This document shows, one piece after another, positions 24,431-35,726 of a DNA stretch of 64,000 nucleotides; positions within the stretch are counted from its first letter, which is position 1; every line of letters starts with the position of its first letter. The stretch spans positions 57,723 through 121,722 of the forward strand of contig JAUCBJ010000641.1 in NCBI GenBank assembly GCA_032718475.1, written 5' to 3'. Below the pieces are notes generated by a model. The model did no database searches. It had not been told where the DNA came from and was given only the letters and a program-made list of their open reading frames with translations. This DNA is from Nemertoderma westbladi (lineage: Eukaryota > Xenacoelomorpha > Nemertodermatida > Nemertodermatidae). The position numbers and the translations under genes were made by a program.

Positions 24431-25222
24431 TTACGTTATGGAGTCCCTAGATGTTTGAAGGATTAGGGAGGTGGTCGCGGGAAGAGAATCTTGCCTTCCA
24501 CAGTTTCCGGAGAGTCCTCCATTCCCTTCCGATAAACACAAACGACCGACTGGGTGATTGAGTCGCTGCATCCTGAATACAATTCCAGGTTTCCTCTTCG
24601 TCCTGGAATAGTGACGATAGAAACATCGCTCAAAGTATATGACGGCGTCACAAAGCCGATTCCAGGAGCTATAGTGGTCCGTCGCTCTCTGCAGGAGAGG
24701 TGAGAGTCCCTGCGAGACGTCTGATGTTCCAGAGCTCCAATCGCTCTCTCTGATCTTCATGAAGGATCCACTCGCGGTGGGGAGGCCCAGATCCACGGCG
24801 TCGTCCCTGGCAACATGTAATACCGACAGATCTATCCCGGGTTCAAATAACTCCGATCCACCCGTCCTGGTTTCAGGTTCGACTTTCTCCGCTCCCTTGG
24901 CTGGTCTAATCTCAGTCGGAGTAAGATGGGGAGGCCATTCATTCTCCTTACTCAGGAAGTCGGGTTCACCTAACCGGTCTATAGTATCTGTCAGTTCTTG
25001 AGGAGTTGCTCCTCTGGAAGCGATGTCCGTTGGATTAAACTTCTTGGGGCAATATCTCCATTGATCTACATTGGAGCTAAGATTGTCATTATCTGAGGAG
25101 TGTGGTGTTCCCTCAGTTGGGTCGTCTCCCTCACTAGTATCATCTTCCCATTCACTCACCTGGCGGACGCGATCTTGAAGCAGTCTTTCTCTGAGCGTTC
25201 TTCGGGAAGGTCCAGTAAGGTA
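24431..25222 (-). pseudogene. BEL-A pol remnant (linker, RNase H tail, integrase tail)
   Basis: The frame starts with V G W Y L T G P S R R T L, the segment after the protease in BEL-B. It then jumps at about 25065 (S S N V D Q W R Y C P) to the region after RNase H (N P T D I A S R G A T P Q E L), and jumps again at about 24600 (K P G I V F) to the last 60 or so codons of the integrase C-terminus. RT, RNase H catalytic residues and the integrase core are absent. Both deletions keep the frame open. Confidence 0.9.
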
Positions 25223-25235
25223 CCAACCTACTCTA

Positions 25236-25858
25236 CTACTACTACTACTAGGATCGGCATGCTGCATTGCAGCTGCATTTTTAAGAATGCTGTGCCGGCT
25301 TGTCAACAAAATTGCACCGCCACAACTCCCTATCACCCATGACATTTGCTAGATCATCCGCATCTTTAAGGCCAGTGTCCTTTAAGATGCGTCTCAAGAA
25401 AGTCATGGGCTGTCCACCATGCTTATTCGCTCCATGAGGCTGCCAAAGTACAAGATTATGCACTGGCTGGTCCTCACGGCGAAAGCAATGTCCTGCAAAG
25501 CGGAGGCGATTTTGTTCTAGTGTCAAGCTTGGGGGAACCAATGAGACACCTCCAATGTTATATAGTGTCTGGTTGGAGATGTGTGCATTGTACTTGACAC
25601 AATGTACCCGGCGTAGCATTCTTGTGAATGTGCCATCCAGAGATTTGGTGTCCTCAGCAGTTAGAGCCCAGCATGGACTCCCGTAGAGGAGTACTGGAAC
25701 TACTGCTGCTCTAAATAATCGGACCTTAAGTTTCCGATTAATTCTAGGTGACTTCCAAATCCTGGAAAGCCTATTCAAGGCTGCCCATGCCTTTCCCTTA
25801 CGTATTCGAAGGTCCTCACCTGACTTCCGGATCCATGATCCCAGGTAACAGAAGTCGT
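25236..25858 (-). mobile_element. 3' fragment of a LINE inserted in BEL-A, with target duplication
   Basis: BEL-B is continuous across this place, while BEL-A carries 623 extra bases flanked by the 13-bp direct repeat CCAACCTACTCTA (25223-25235 and 25859-25871). On the minus strand the insert encodes the C-terminal part of a non-LTR RT (Y L G S W I, K A W A A L N R L, L L Y G S P C W A L T, L D G T F T R M L R, L R F A G H C F R R) down to a stop near 25281. It ends in a TAG triplet repeat tail (25236-25250). The start is 5'-truncated, as is usual for LINE copies. Clade not assigned. Confidence 0.93.
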
Positions 25859-25871
25859 CCAACCTACTCTA

Positions 25872-28800
25872 GTTCTTACCGCATAGGTCTGTAGGGGCTG
25901 CGGTTGAGCAGGCCGTTTCTCTAACGTCTCCAGCGCCTCATGCGCGTTTTGGCCGATGAGTATTTGCACTCCAGGATAATCAGTCTGGAATCGAGGTATG
26001 TTAAGATGTTGGATGCTCTCATCCTCGTCCCAATCATAAAGGTCTGCTTGAGTAGTAGCGAAGTTCTTTATAGCCACCATTTTCACTGACCTTATGCTGT
26101 GTTCTCCTAATTCGTCCTGGGGGGTGGACAACGCTCCGACATAATAATCAGCTGTTATTGTAGATTTCCAAACTTGCATAATGCCTGACATGTTGAGCTT
26201 AGTTTGGAACTTGGGTTGTCCAGCAAATATATTTTCGGCTAGCTCTTTATCGATGAATGTTCCTGTGCTGCCGGAGTCCAGGAGGGCGTTCACTATATAG
26301 CTCTTCTGAGGTCCGTGGACCCGTAACTGGACTACAGGAAATTCTCGGATTCCTATATTGGAAGTTGGCGCTTTCCAAGATGGTTGTTGATCGGAAGTAG
26401 TTAAGGTAAGGTCGCTGTCTGTGTCTTTCTCGTACACGAGTGTTCGATACACTGCGGTGGTGTTTATTAGGTAACAGGATTCGTTTTGGTCGGAGAACTC
26501 GTCCGTATAGAATCCTTCCATCTCAGATTGATCAGTGTCGTTCACATCACTGAATTGGACATGTAGTTCGGACTCACTTACCTGACTCGGGCTGTTTCGT
26601 TCGAATTCCGTGTGCAACAAGATATGATGTTTTGCGCCGCACTTTGCACACCTTGCGTCGGAGTTACAGGTTCGCCGTTGGTGTCCTCGTCTGAGGCAAT
26701 TATAACACAACCGCTTATCCCACATGACTTCACGTCTATCCTTTAGTGATTTCCTCAGGAATTTATCACACGCATTTAAACGGTGGGGCCCGTCGCACAG
26801 CACACATTTGGGCTTGATGTTACTTACTTTAACATGTGCTGTGTGGTGCACACTTGTTCTTTCCTCAGGCTTTCTCACCTGAATTCTTTTAGGAGACGTA
26901 GGAGGGGTTTTTTGTACCGGTTCCCTTCTGTCATTGGGTCGAGACTTGGATTTACTTACCTGATCTTTAGGCATTTTATTGACATAAGATCTGTCAGTGT
27001 CTTTCCCGCTGTCCTCTCCTTGAGAAGTTTGGCTTTCACCGTCGTCGGTATAACATACTGGTATTACCCTTCTCCTAGAAACGGGTTTCTCACTTACCTT
27101 ACTTTCCGCTGTCTTCTCTCTGGACTGCTTCAGGAGCTGTAATTTCACTTCTCCATCTAGGAATGACATGAGATCAGCCATGGTAGGGTCTCGCCGTTGT
27201 TGTTCCATCATATATAACACTTTCTTATCCCAGCGTGTACCTACTCCACCTTTAGGTAAAGTAGAAGCCACTGCTCTAATAACCATAGTGTTCTGATACT
27301 CATGAGACTTACCTAGCCAATCTAATTGTCTGCAGATCTCCTGGATCTCATCGGAAAACTCGATAATTCCGCTACTAATAAACTTTCGGGGCGCTACTAA
27401 CTTTGCATACAAGTACCCAGCGATATTATTCCTATTACCATACCTGATATTTAGTGTATCCCAAACTTGTCTTAATCCGTCTGGATGTCCAATAAACTTT
27501 AACGCCATTAACTTGGGAGATCCTTCCAAGCATTCGATGAGGTATCTAAGTTTTTCTCCATTAGATAGTACAGAGTTCTGTATGTTATCTTTGTAATATT
27601 CATTAAAAGGTAACCATTTCATCTCATCTCCATTGAACTTAACGATCTCTCCCACCTTTACCGCTTGTCGGGCTTCGGTTCTAGCCATTTGACGCGTAAA
27701 ACTTTCTTGGGCCATCGTGCTATTTAATATCGAATTATCGGTATATAAATTTCTCGGATTATGATCAGTTCTATATGGAATATCATTATCAACAGGTCTA
27801 TAATTACCCTTAATAGGGTTCACTATAGGAGTTTCTACTTCGCTAGCAGTATAGATGCGTGTAGGCTCCACACCTTGCGCATGCGATACTTCAGACCTAA
27901 CAGGTTGACACATTGTTACAGAGGGTGGTGGTATACCCTTTTGGGTGTTTACTAATTTATCGCGTTCAAGCGCGATACTTTGCTGCACTTCTTGCAACTC
28001 TAGCCTACTTTCCCTTACTGTGCCCTTGAATTGTTGGACAGTCTCCTGCATCTGCCCGAGCAGGAGATCCATCCCCCGTCGTCTCTCGTCCACCCATTCG
28101 ACCGCCGAAGCGGGAGTCGCCAACGTTGTAGCGGGCGGACGAGGGACAACGGGCGACAAATCTGGAATATTTCGCTCGGAGTCCAGGGTATGCACTGTCT
28201 CATGGACTGTTCTGCTGGGCACAGGTAGCTTAGTGCTGTGCAAAGGGAATTGAGAAGTAGGTTCAGGGAGTACAGGTGTCTCTACGACCGAAAGGGTAGC
28301 TTCGGGAACAGGCCTAATTATTTCAGGCTCATCTACTATAGTAGGGAGTCTCTCTATTGTAATTATTTGGTCTGTGGGTTCTGTACTACCTACTTTGGTG
28401 TTATTTAGTTGCCTTCTAACAGCTGGAGGCAAATCAGGCAATTTCTGCCGGTGGAATGTTCTTTTACGTCTGCTTAGGCGAGATCGATTTCTTCCGCCTT
28501 CAGTGTCGGTGGTATTGCCTTCCTCAGATGATGTATACCCCTGTCTCTTGGGAGTAGATCGACTCATCATCTGCATATTGCTCGCTGTTAACTGTTTATT
28601 GAAGTTGTCTTGCTTCTCTTGAAGAATTTCCAACTCTAGTTGGGTTGCCTCTTCAGATGCCCTCCGTTCGGCTTCTACCACTGCCTCTGCTATTGCCAGT
28701 GCCGCTTTTCTTTCGGCTTCTGCCGCTGCCACTGCTGCTGCCACTGCCGTTGTCTTTCTATCTTCTATACGTTTTTTCTTTACTTGTTCTTCTTGTTCTC

Positions 28801-29929
28801 TAGCAATGCGGAGTTGTTCATCGAATTTAGCTTGGTTCGCCGCTAACCTATCCACATCAATCGCATCTAACACGAGTTTGGCTCCTTCGCTATTAGGGCT
28901 AAGTCCCTCTAGCCTTCTCCTCAACTCTTCATCTCCCAAAAAACGCTGATAGTCTGACAGATAGATATCAATGGCATCCTTCTTATGCGGTTTCTCTGCC
29001 GTCGCTTCACTTTCCACTTGGGAAAAAGTAGCGTCCGTCGATTCTCCATGGGTTGAGCGCTCCTCCAACTGAGCTTTCCACTGAGCTGCTCCTTGAACCT
29101 GGCGACTCACCCGTTGAAACCAAGTTTTTACGGCAACTTGCAACGACGTGTCTTGTTTTCTTTTAGAAGCCTCCTCAAAGGCGGATAAGATTAGCCTAAT
29201 CCGCAAAACTCTTTCTCTAACTTGATAAAGCAGCGATCCCTGCTCTTGAGGTCCTTGAGGTTGTTGAAAAAGTTGCTTTTCTACTCGCTCCACAGAGCTG
29301 AAGAATCCCTGTGCGTATCCGGCTGCGGACCTCTTCCACACAGCTGGATCGATGGTTTCCTTGGCTACTCCCATCCGGTGTATGTCTTCCCAGGCAGCTT
29401 CTGATAAATCAAACGGGAGTCCGGGTCCGGGGAAGTTCCATTGCAACTCGACAATAGACTTCAGTTCTTCACTCGTGTATCCCGCGTAACTATCTCTAGT
29501 TGACCGTTGACTTCTCGCCCAATCGATCTGGTGTTCTTCCACCGCGATCAATAACCCAGCGAGCACGGCTGCAGGAAGGATGAGAAGGGGATCCGTATAA
29601 ACCGCATCCGTCATCTCTGCTCCGCGCTCGGGTGTCAGCTCTACAGTATCCTCACTACTGGAGCTGCTGGGCCGCTGAGGAATAAGTTCTTGACTAGCGG
29701 GTTGTTGCTGTTCCGCTGCTTGTTGGTCCCGCTTGACCTGAGCTCGGGTGCCTATGATAGACCTACGATGTTGGACTAGCCTAGGTTCTGTTATTACTAC
29801 TGGAGGGATGACCTTCCTCACAGTGGGAGGTGAACTGAACTTACGACCAGACGGTTGTACGTCTCGATCTGAGTTGCAGATAGTTACATCTAATAAACTG
29901 TCTGACAGGTTCTGCTTAGTATCAGACAT
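25872..29929 (-). CDS. gag: BEL-A gag and aspartic protease (about 1,350 codons, open)
   Basis: Start ATG at 29929 (M S D T K Q N). The N-terminal half is gag-like, with an acidic/glutamine-rich start, an alanine/glutamate-rich coiled coil (about 28640-28850) and a proline/threonine-rich linker. A conserved block follows (F N E Y Y K D N I Q N S V L, about 27600). Three cysteine-histidine motifs follow at about 26630-26820, including C Y N C L R R G H Q R R T C. The retroviral-type protease active site D S G S T G is near 26270. The frame is the same as in BEL-B and has no stop until the LINE insertion at 25871. A gag-protease-only element could package and cleave but would need RT and integrase from a complete relative. 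Confidence 0.92.
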
Positions 29930-30063
29930 GACTAGGTATGTACAGTTGAATGCCTACTGCTATATTACAGTCTAAGCAAGTCTAGTAACTCAGTATTAAC
30001 TGCTAGCCTAGTAATTAATTACCGTTACTGCTACTCAGTGTAGCGTGATATATAATATATTAT

Positions 30064-30301
30064 AATACCGGTATGCTTATAGTATAGATAACTATTATTA
30101 CAGACTAGTTTTATCACCGAATACCGGTATAATTTAGCACAAATATATATAAATATATAATAGGTCTATCTGGAATACCGGTATACAGCTTACAGTTTGT
30201 AGGATATATAATTCTGAAATAGAATTAATTACACGTACCGGTATAATTTCAGCCTAGATTTATAGAAATAAAGATAATAGGCCTATCGTAAATACCGGTA
30301 T
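30064..30301. repeat. Cluster of ACCGGT palindromes in the BEL-A leader
   Basis: ATACCGGTAT or close variants occur at about 30064, 30121, 30175, 30236 and 30292, spaced roughly 54-61 bp. The matching BEL-B cluster is at about 54711-54955. The word is also frequent elsewhere in the window. Confidence 0.85.
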
Positions 30302-31229
30302 ATCAATTATTTTAAAAATAACTGAATTTCTGAATTTCAAGGGTTACTTGGTTACTTTACTTACTTTATTACCGTTATTTGAGCAGTAATCCAACTGATA
30401 TTGAGACCTAATGGTTGTATGGTAGGCCTACTATTTATAAATCGTTAGATTTGATTTATAATATATATATACCCGTTTTAATGGGTTTTGTCTATGTTTG
30501 AAATAAATGTTATTATTTCTGGGGTAATCACTACACAAAGCGGTGCGCTTTCAGTGAAGTGTTACGTATAGGACACTAAAACAAATGATTCTAATTTACC
30601 TAAGTTACTTAATACTACAAATTACGTACAATTCGGGTTGAGATTACAATCTCTAAATAAACACAAAAATTTACAAAAACACAAATACGAATTTTTTAGG
30701 GTAATTTTACAAGAAGTCTACAAACCAGTCTAACAAAGGGTTAGAAATCTGGTTATTACAGCGGACAGGGTACTGCGGTATTTGAAAATAATACGTAGTA
30801 GTAAATACACTGCGTTGTCTAGATAGGAAAATACCACCGCCTGACGACCTATAGCCGTATCGTTATAGGTTCTACGTTATGTATCACGGAGTGTTCCTAT
30901 CTAGAAGTTAATAGAGCTAATCGAATGTGCCTATCAACCACTTTACAACACAAATATAATGCCTACACTAATTACTTCGGAAAGTACTGTACACTAAACC
31001 CTAAATTAGGTACGAGTACTTGTACAACAGATAATCAGTAGTTAAATATACTTGAACAGCTAAAAGAACCACGGCATCTGCTGGAGTGACCGATGCACAA
31101 AATCACCAGTCTTTACCTACGCCGAGCAGCCCGTGTAGTACCGGGGTTAATTTAACTATAGCGGTATGTATAACAAACACAATTACTGTAGGAACAAACT
31201 TGGGGAATGAATGTTGCGGATAATCGCAT

Positions 31230-31805
31230 AAACTCTGAATAATAAATATTACGCTACGCGTACAAACTACTCAAACAAAATACAGACCGAACACTGACAG
31301 ACTACTATCAAGCCTAAACAAACTACGGTATATGCAGACTCCGAAATGATTAGGGAGTATGCGCTCTAACCCAGTAGTGCGACTTATTCTTTAGTTGGGG
31401 GTTTACCTTACAGCGTTCGCTGCCCCTACTTCCTAACCGTACTTAATCAGACAAATGATCTACACACACTGCAATCCGTTCAGACCTAATAACAGCCAGA
31501 CAACTATCCAGCCTACAAATTATCTAAATAAAATTATACGCTACCCGTACAGACTTACACAAACAAAGTACAGACTAAACGATGGCAGACTACTCTCAAG
31601 CCTAAATAAACCGCAGGACATGCAGACTCCGAAATGATTAGGGAGTATGCGCTCTAACCCAGTAGTGCGACTTATTCTTTAGTTGGGGGTTTACCTTACA
31701 GCGTTCGCTGCCCCTACTTCCTAACGGTACTTAATCGGACAGGTGATCTACACACACTGCAATTCGTTCGGACTTAACAGCAATCAGACAACAGCTCAGC
31801 CTACA
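31230..31805. repeat. Two tandem copies of about 287 bp in the BEL-A leader
   Basis: ACGCTACGCGTAC at 31251 and ACGCTACCCGTAC at 31538 mark equivalent points. A block of about 90 bases around AGGGAGTATGCGCTCTAACC and TTAGTTGGGGGTTTACC is almost identical in both copies. Each copy keeps the spacing to CTACACACACTGCAAT. Confidence 0.9.
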
Positions 31806-32151
31806 AATCGTCTGTACAATCTGATCAGGCTTACACGCCTTCTGTTCAATACTGGCCTACAAATAAATAAAACTTGACAGAAATAAGTAAACCATATAAA
31901 GGAATAAGGGGTGATCAATCCCTAATCCCTCAAACAGCCTACCGGTATGCAACAATCAAATCGAATAATACTAGTGTACTTATACGGAAGTACCGGTTAG
32001 GACAGCTAGGCCCTACTGACCTACGGCAGTACCGGTTCTAGCGGTTGGGCCTACTGACCTACAGATGTACCGGTCTGCCGGTTCAGGTTTACCGGTTGAC
32101 CAGTACTTTCAACTTTATTGCTTACTGCAACAAAGAAGCTATATCCTTTAA

Positions 32152-33358
32152 TGTTCGCGCTTTCAGACCTTTGGCAGTTTAACCCGCCAAATTAAGATGT
32201 CTTCTAGATATTAAATCGTTTTTAGTCTATGACAAGTATTTGATTCACTACACTAGTCGAAACCAATCTGTGCGCGACCATTCACCCGCTGGATATTCCC
32301 GGGAGATTGGGTTTGACGGTTTAATTTTATTGCTATGTAAGCCTAATGTATTATTCGACTGACAGTATTATATAATCTCTGACAATATTATTCACCTTCG
32401 GGAATATTAACAGTTCCTTTAGGACGTGGCGCTTTATCTATATAAACAGAGTTATGACTTAAACTACTCACAACGATATGGCTTAATTATAATTCACATA
32501 TATGGCGCATTCTTTAGGAATTGCTTCTTTAACAAACTCACTCATACGCAATGCTGCACAATACTGCACACTAATCTGCCAATCTTCACTGCTTTTAGTC
32601 ACATATAAAAGGAACACAGACTGACTCATGTAGGGTCTATCAAATAACATTAGATTCACTTCAAACCACTTTAACATAAGTCACAATCGTTATTGGTAAC
32701 CTTTCTCTCTTACCTTCGGTATATCAAGAATATTGGGTTTCGGGGTTATTTCTCGTTATTCCAAATATAATAATTCATCAACCATATTATGAAGAACTGA
32801 CAGTAAATAGCAGTATAAAACAACAACTGAACACTGATTGTTATGAGTTTGCAATGTTTCAGCAGTCAGGATGTATGATCAGTTAGCAGTGAGATATTTA
32901 CAGGTTAAAGGATATATGTCCTTATAATTAAACCTACTAGTGTAAGACTAAAAACTGAAAACACGGAGGTGCCAAAAGCCGGTTCTTAGGCTCTGGGCAA
33001 AAACATAACACTGAACTACTGAGTTTCTGTATATACCTCCAACACAGAGACAACAAACGCTCTGATTGGTCAACCTGAACAACGAGAGAACAAAGAAACA
33101 AAGAAACGTCGACGTGGCAATATCAGCTGCTAGCCGTCGTCATGGTAGCGACACTGTTTTCAAGAGTATCGAGCTTTTACGTCACGGAATTACGGATTAT
33201 GTCCTCTAAAGTACAAATACAGAAGAAATAGCTTTTATGTCCGCTAAAACACCAGTACAGCAAGGACACGGCCTTTTTATGCCTGGTAAACCAACTACAG
33301 AGTATTTTACGGGAAAAATAAGGAAAAATAACCGGGCAATTCAGCAAAAGCTTTTACA
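32152..33358 (-). repeat. BEL-A 5' LTR (right)
   Basis: 1,207 bp, TG...CA. It differs from the left LTR at three places I could see (in the words GGGTTTGACGG, CACTGCTTTTAG and GTATATACC). As the 5' LTR for minus-strand transcription it should hold the promoter. Confidence 0.95.
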
Positions 33359-33363
33359 GTATC

Positions 33364-33487
33364 CTTTATGGCCTAGAATTTAATTTTGGAATGCTTTCAG
33401 GTACTGAAGTGGAATCGCTGAATGGACAGTTTCGTAAAATCATGCGTGGTCTCATGTACTGTAATAATCGTGTGTCAAACTCAGCTC
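33364..33487 (+). pseudogene. LINE reverse transcriptase, part 2 of 3
   Basis: It continues the frame broken at 20163, directly after the duplicated GTATC: L Y G L E F N F G M L S, then C N N R V S N S A. There are 41 codons plus one base, without a stop. It is cut at 33487 by the gypsy-like element and resumes at 36217. The L Y G motif is the usual post-RT element of non-LTR proteins. Confidence 0.9.
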
Positions 33488-33973
33488 TGTGGTGATCAGC
33501 AGCAAGGACATACAAAATATGAAACACAACAATATCAAATTACAAAAAACGTTATAAATAATATAACGCCATCTAGGAAAGTTTACAGGAAACAACAAAA
33601 TTGCGCTAGAATAATCCTGACCGCTGATTGGAGGATAACAAAGAGGGATAGATAGGTAGGATAATACCGGTAAGTAAGTGATATATCAAGATATGGTCAG
33701 TACAATACAGTACCTACAGTAGTAGTTTAGATTCGTGTTTCTTTTTGGATGTCTGACATCTGATTGTCTGACGTATGTACCGATGTATTTTGATTTATCT
33801 GTTTTGATTAGATTTATCTGCAGTATTATGTTCTGATGTTATGAACTAACAAACTAATCGTTTTAGCCAGCCTGCCAGTTAACGGCAGATTTTCTTCAGG
33901 GAAACCAGAAAAACTAAGTGGTAGATTGCCACGGAACCCGGGTTTGACCTTATCCTGTTATCCAGCTTTCACA
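33488..33973 (+). repeat. Gypsy-like 5' LTR
   Basis: 486 bp, begins TGTGGTGATC and ends CTTTCACA. It is near-identical to 35727-36212. Confidence 0.95.
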
Positions 33974-33975
33974 TT

Positions 33976-33993
33976 TGGGGGCTCGTCCGGGAG
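33976..33993 (+). promoter_or_regulatory. Primer-binding site, tRNA-Pro type
   Basis: TGGGGGCTCGTCCGGGAG, two bases after the LTR, matches the proline-tRNA primer site known from gammaretroviruses and many Metaviridae except at the last base. Confidence 0.88.
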
Positions 33994-34151
33994 GATTTTT
34001 TTTCTTCCTGGTTACTGCTGCTGGTTATAGACTTGTTACTTGTACCGTCAGACCGCTGGGCGTAGATATCGATTGTTGGTTATCGGTAAACTGGCTGACT
34101 TTGGACTTGTACCGGTAATATCAAGCATTCAGACAGTCAGCGAGTCAGGGT

Positions 34152-34811
34152 ATGACAGACGTTTTTGGATTCGAGAATGATAGCGATAGTACCGGTAGTA
34201 GATGCGGAGGGTCTGACCAAACGCAAATAGCCGTCGGTCCGAGAGAAGAATCAAGTTGGACGGACATAAACTTAAATAGTCCGGCGGTTGTCGTTCCTGG
34301 TTCCGGTTGCGACCGTCCTAGATATTCTGAAACGCAGTCTCACGGTAGGAATCGGTTTCCTGCAGTACCGGTACCAGGAGAAGGGGACGATTACATACAT
34401 CCTAATAGAGAGCAGCAAGGTACCGATACCTGTATACAGCTTGAACACAACGCACCGATAATGGCGGATATCAGGAAGGAACCGGAAATATTCGACGGGC
34501 GTGGAGATGTTGATTCCTGGGTTAGTGCATTGCAGCGATTGGGACGTCTTCGAAGATGGAATTACGTGATGATGGGAAGGGTTGCTTCCGTTTATGTGTC
34601 AGGTACCGCGGCTCGCGTAATAGAAGAATTACCTACTGAACAACAAGTCGATTTTGATAGCGTAGTAGCCGCTCTGCGAGCTAGATTTAGGCCTTTACCC
34701 CCCGATGTTATATGTAGTAAGCTGTTAGATTGTAGGCTTGGAATAAATGAAACTATAGAGGAGTATGTAGATAAACTCCAGAAATGGGGACAGCAAGCCT
34801 GGACAAAGTGA
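34152..34811 (+). CDS. Partial retrotransposon gag (219 codons)
   Basis: ATG start in the expected leader position, about 160 bases after the primer site. The C-terminal half resembles a retrotransposon gag core: F D G R G D V D S W V S A L Q R L, then A A L R A R F and E E Y V D K L Q K W G Q. It stops at TGA directly after the core, without zinc knuckle or protease, so gag is truncated. The N-terminal 110 residues are low-complexity and polar and not recognised. Confidence 0.82.
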   Translation: MTDVFGFENDSDSTGSRCGGSDQTQIAVGPREESSWTDINLNSPAVVVPGSGCDRPRYSETQSHGRNRFPAVPVPGEGDDYIHPNREQQGTDTCIQLEHNAPIMADIRKEPEIFDGRGDVDSWVSALQRLGRLRRWNYVMMGRVASVYVSGTAARVIEELPTEQQVDFDSVVAALRARFRPLPPDVICSKLLDCRLGINETIEEYVDKLQKWGQQAWTK

Positions 34812-35716
34812 TGTCGGCACACCTTAGTGTACAGTAGTACATACAGTAAGGTATAAGTATATACAGTAGAACAGTGACTGATGATATTTACATAAACCAA
34901 CAAACTATATGCAATATGCACTACCGTATGCAGTTTAGATCCTACTAAACATTTTGTAGGTTATTATTGCACGGTCAGTATATTATTGGTATGTATACGT
35001 GTTACTATTTAGATTAGACATATTTAGTGTTTTGTTTTATGAATGTAAATTAAACTATAAATTTTTGCTGTTCCCATTTCACCCCTCTTTGTTGTCGCAG
35101 AAAAATAACTATTTAGCGGAACCGAATCCTCTAATCTCATTTGGTAGTAAATGTGGTGTTGTTTTACATTTGAATAAATGTACAGTATGTATTTTATTTT
35201 TGGATACCATAAGTTTATTGATATGTTTATTCATTCTGTAGAGACTTATTTTGTTTCTGTTTATTTCATAGAAAACTCGCCAATTGGCTATTTTGCTTGC
35301 TTTGGGCGCCAAAGGAGGTCTTGAAGGTCTGTTGTATATTATTAGCCTATTGGTTATTAACTTTTTTATTAAATAACATTTGCCTATTGGCTATCATTTT
35401 GCATTGTATGTATTAATTGTTGTCTAATGACTGTCATATTCAGTAAATTTAATTGCCTATTGGCTAAGCTACTGTAGCTGAAATTAATAACTACTTAGTA
35501 CATATTGCAGTTGGTATTGGCAACTGGTAGTTGGAATGGGAATTCACATTTCCTGTACATAAATGAATAAAGTGTACCAAGTGCGTTGGATTTTAACTAA
35601 TTCTATGTTCATATATTTTGTAGGTATTTTTACATTATTATTGTGCTGTTTTTATTTAGATTCGGTTCTGCAAAATATTTTTATCAAACCACTCGGGACG
35701 AGTGGTTTCCTTTCGT
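34812..35716 (+). other. Gypsy-like element, non-coding internal remainder
   Basis: About 900 bases of AT-rich sequence with recurring words such as CTATTGGCTA (near 35343, 35383, 35456). The position where pol would lie holds nothing coding; it was replaced or deleted. Confidence 0.7.
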
Positions 35717-35726
35717 GGGGGGGATT
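35717..35726 (+). promoter_or_regulatory. Polypurine tract of the gypsy-like element
   Basis: A run of seven G then A directly upstream of the 3' LTR start TGTGG, the normal site for plus-strand priming. Confidence 0.75.

Larger units (their letters stand above)
29930..32151 (-). other. BEL-A 5' leader (about 2.2 kb)
   Basis: No long frame. It contains five TACCGGTA palindromes between 30064 and 30301 and a 287-bp tandem duplication (about 31230-31805). The sequence is collinear with 54578-56795 of BEL-B. No clear tRNA primer-binding site was recognised next to the LTR at 32152. Confidence 0.8.
20164..33358 (-). mobile_element. BEL/Pao LTR retrotransposon copy A (13,195 bp, internally deleted, recent)
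   Basis: Two 1,207-bp LTRs bound the element, starting TGTTCGCGC and ending TTTTACA on the plus strand. Both sides are flanked by GTATC (20159-20163 and 33359-33363), the 5-bp target duplication usual for BEL/Pao. Coding is on the minus strand. Compared with BEL-B it keeps the leader, gag and protease but has lost RT, most of RNase H and integrase, and most of ORF2 and ORF3, so it cannot move alone. I counted three differences between its LTRs, so insertion was recent. It disrupts a LINE RT frame and contains a younger LINE fragment. Confidence 0.96.

Noticed and set aside
26783-29404. Plus-strand frames opposite gag (and the same at 51449-54481)
   Set aside because: These are shadows of the strongly supported minus-strand gag-pol frames.
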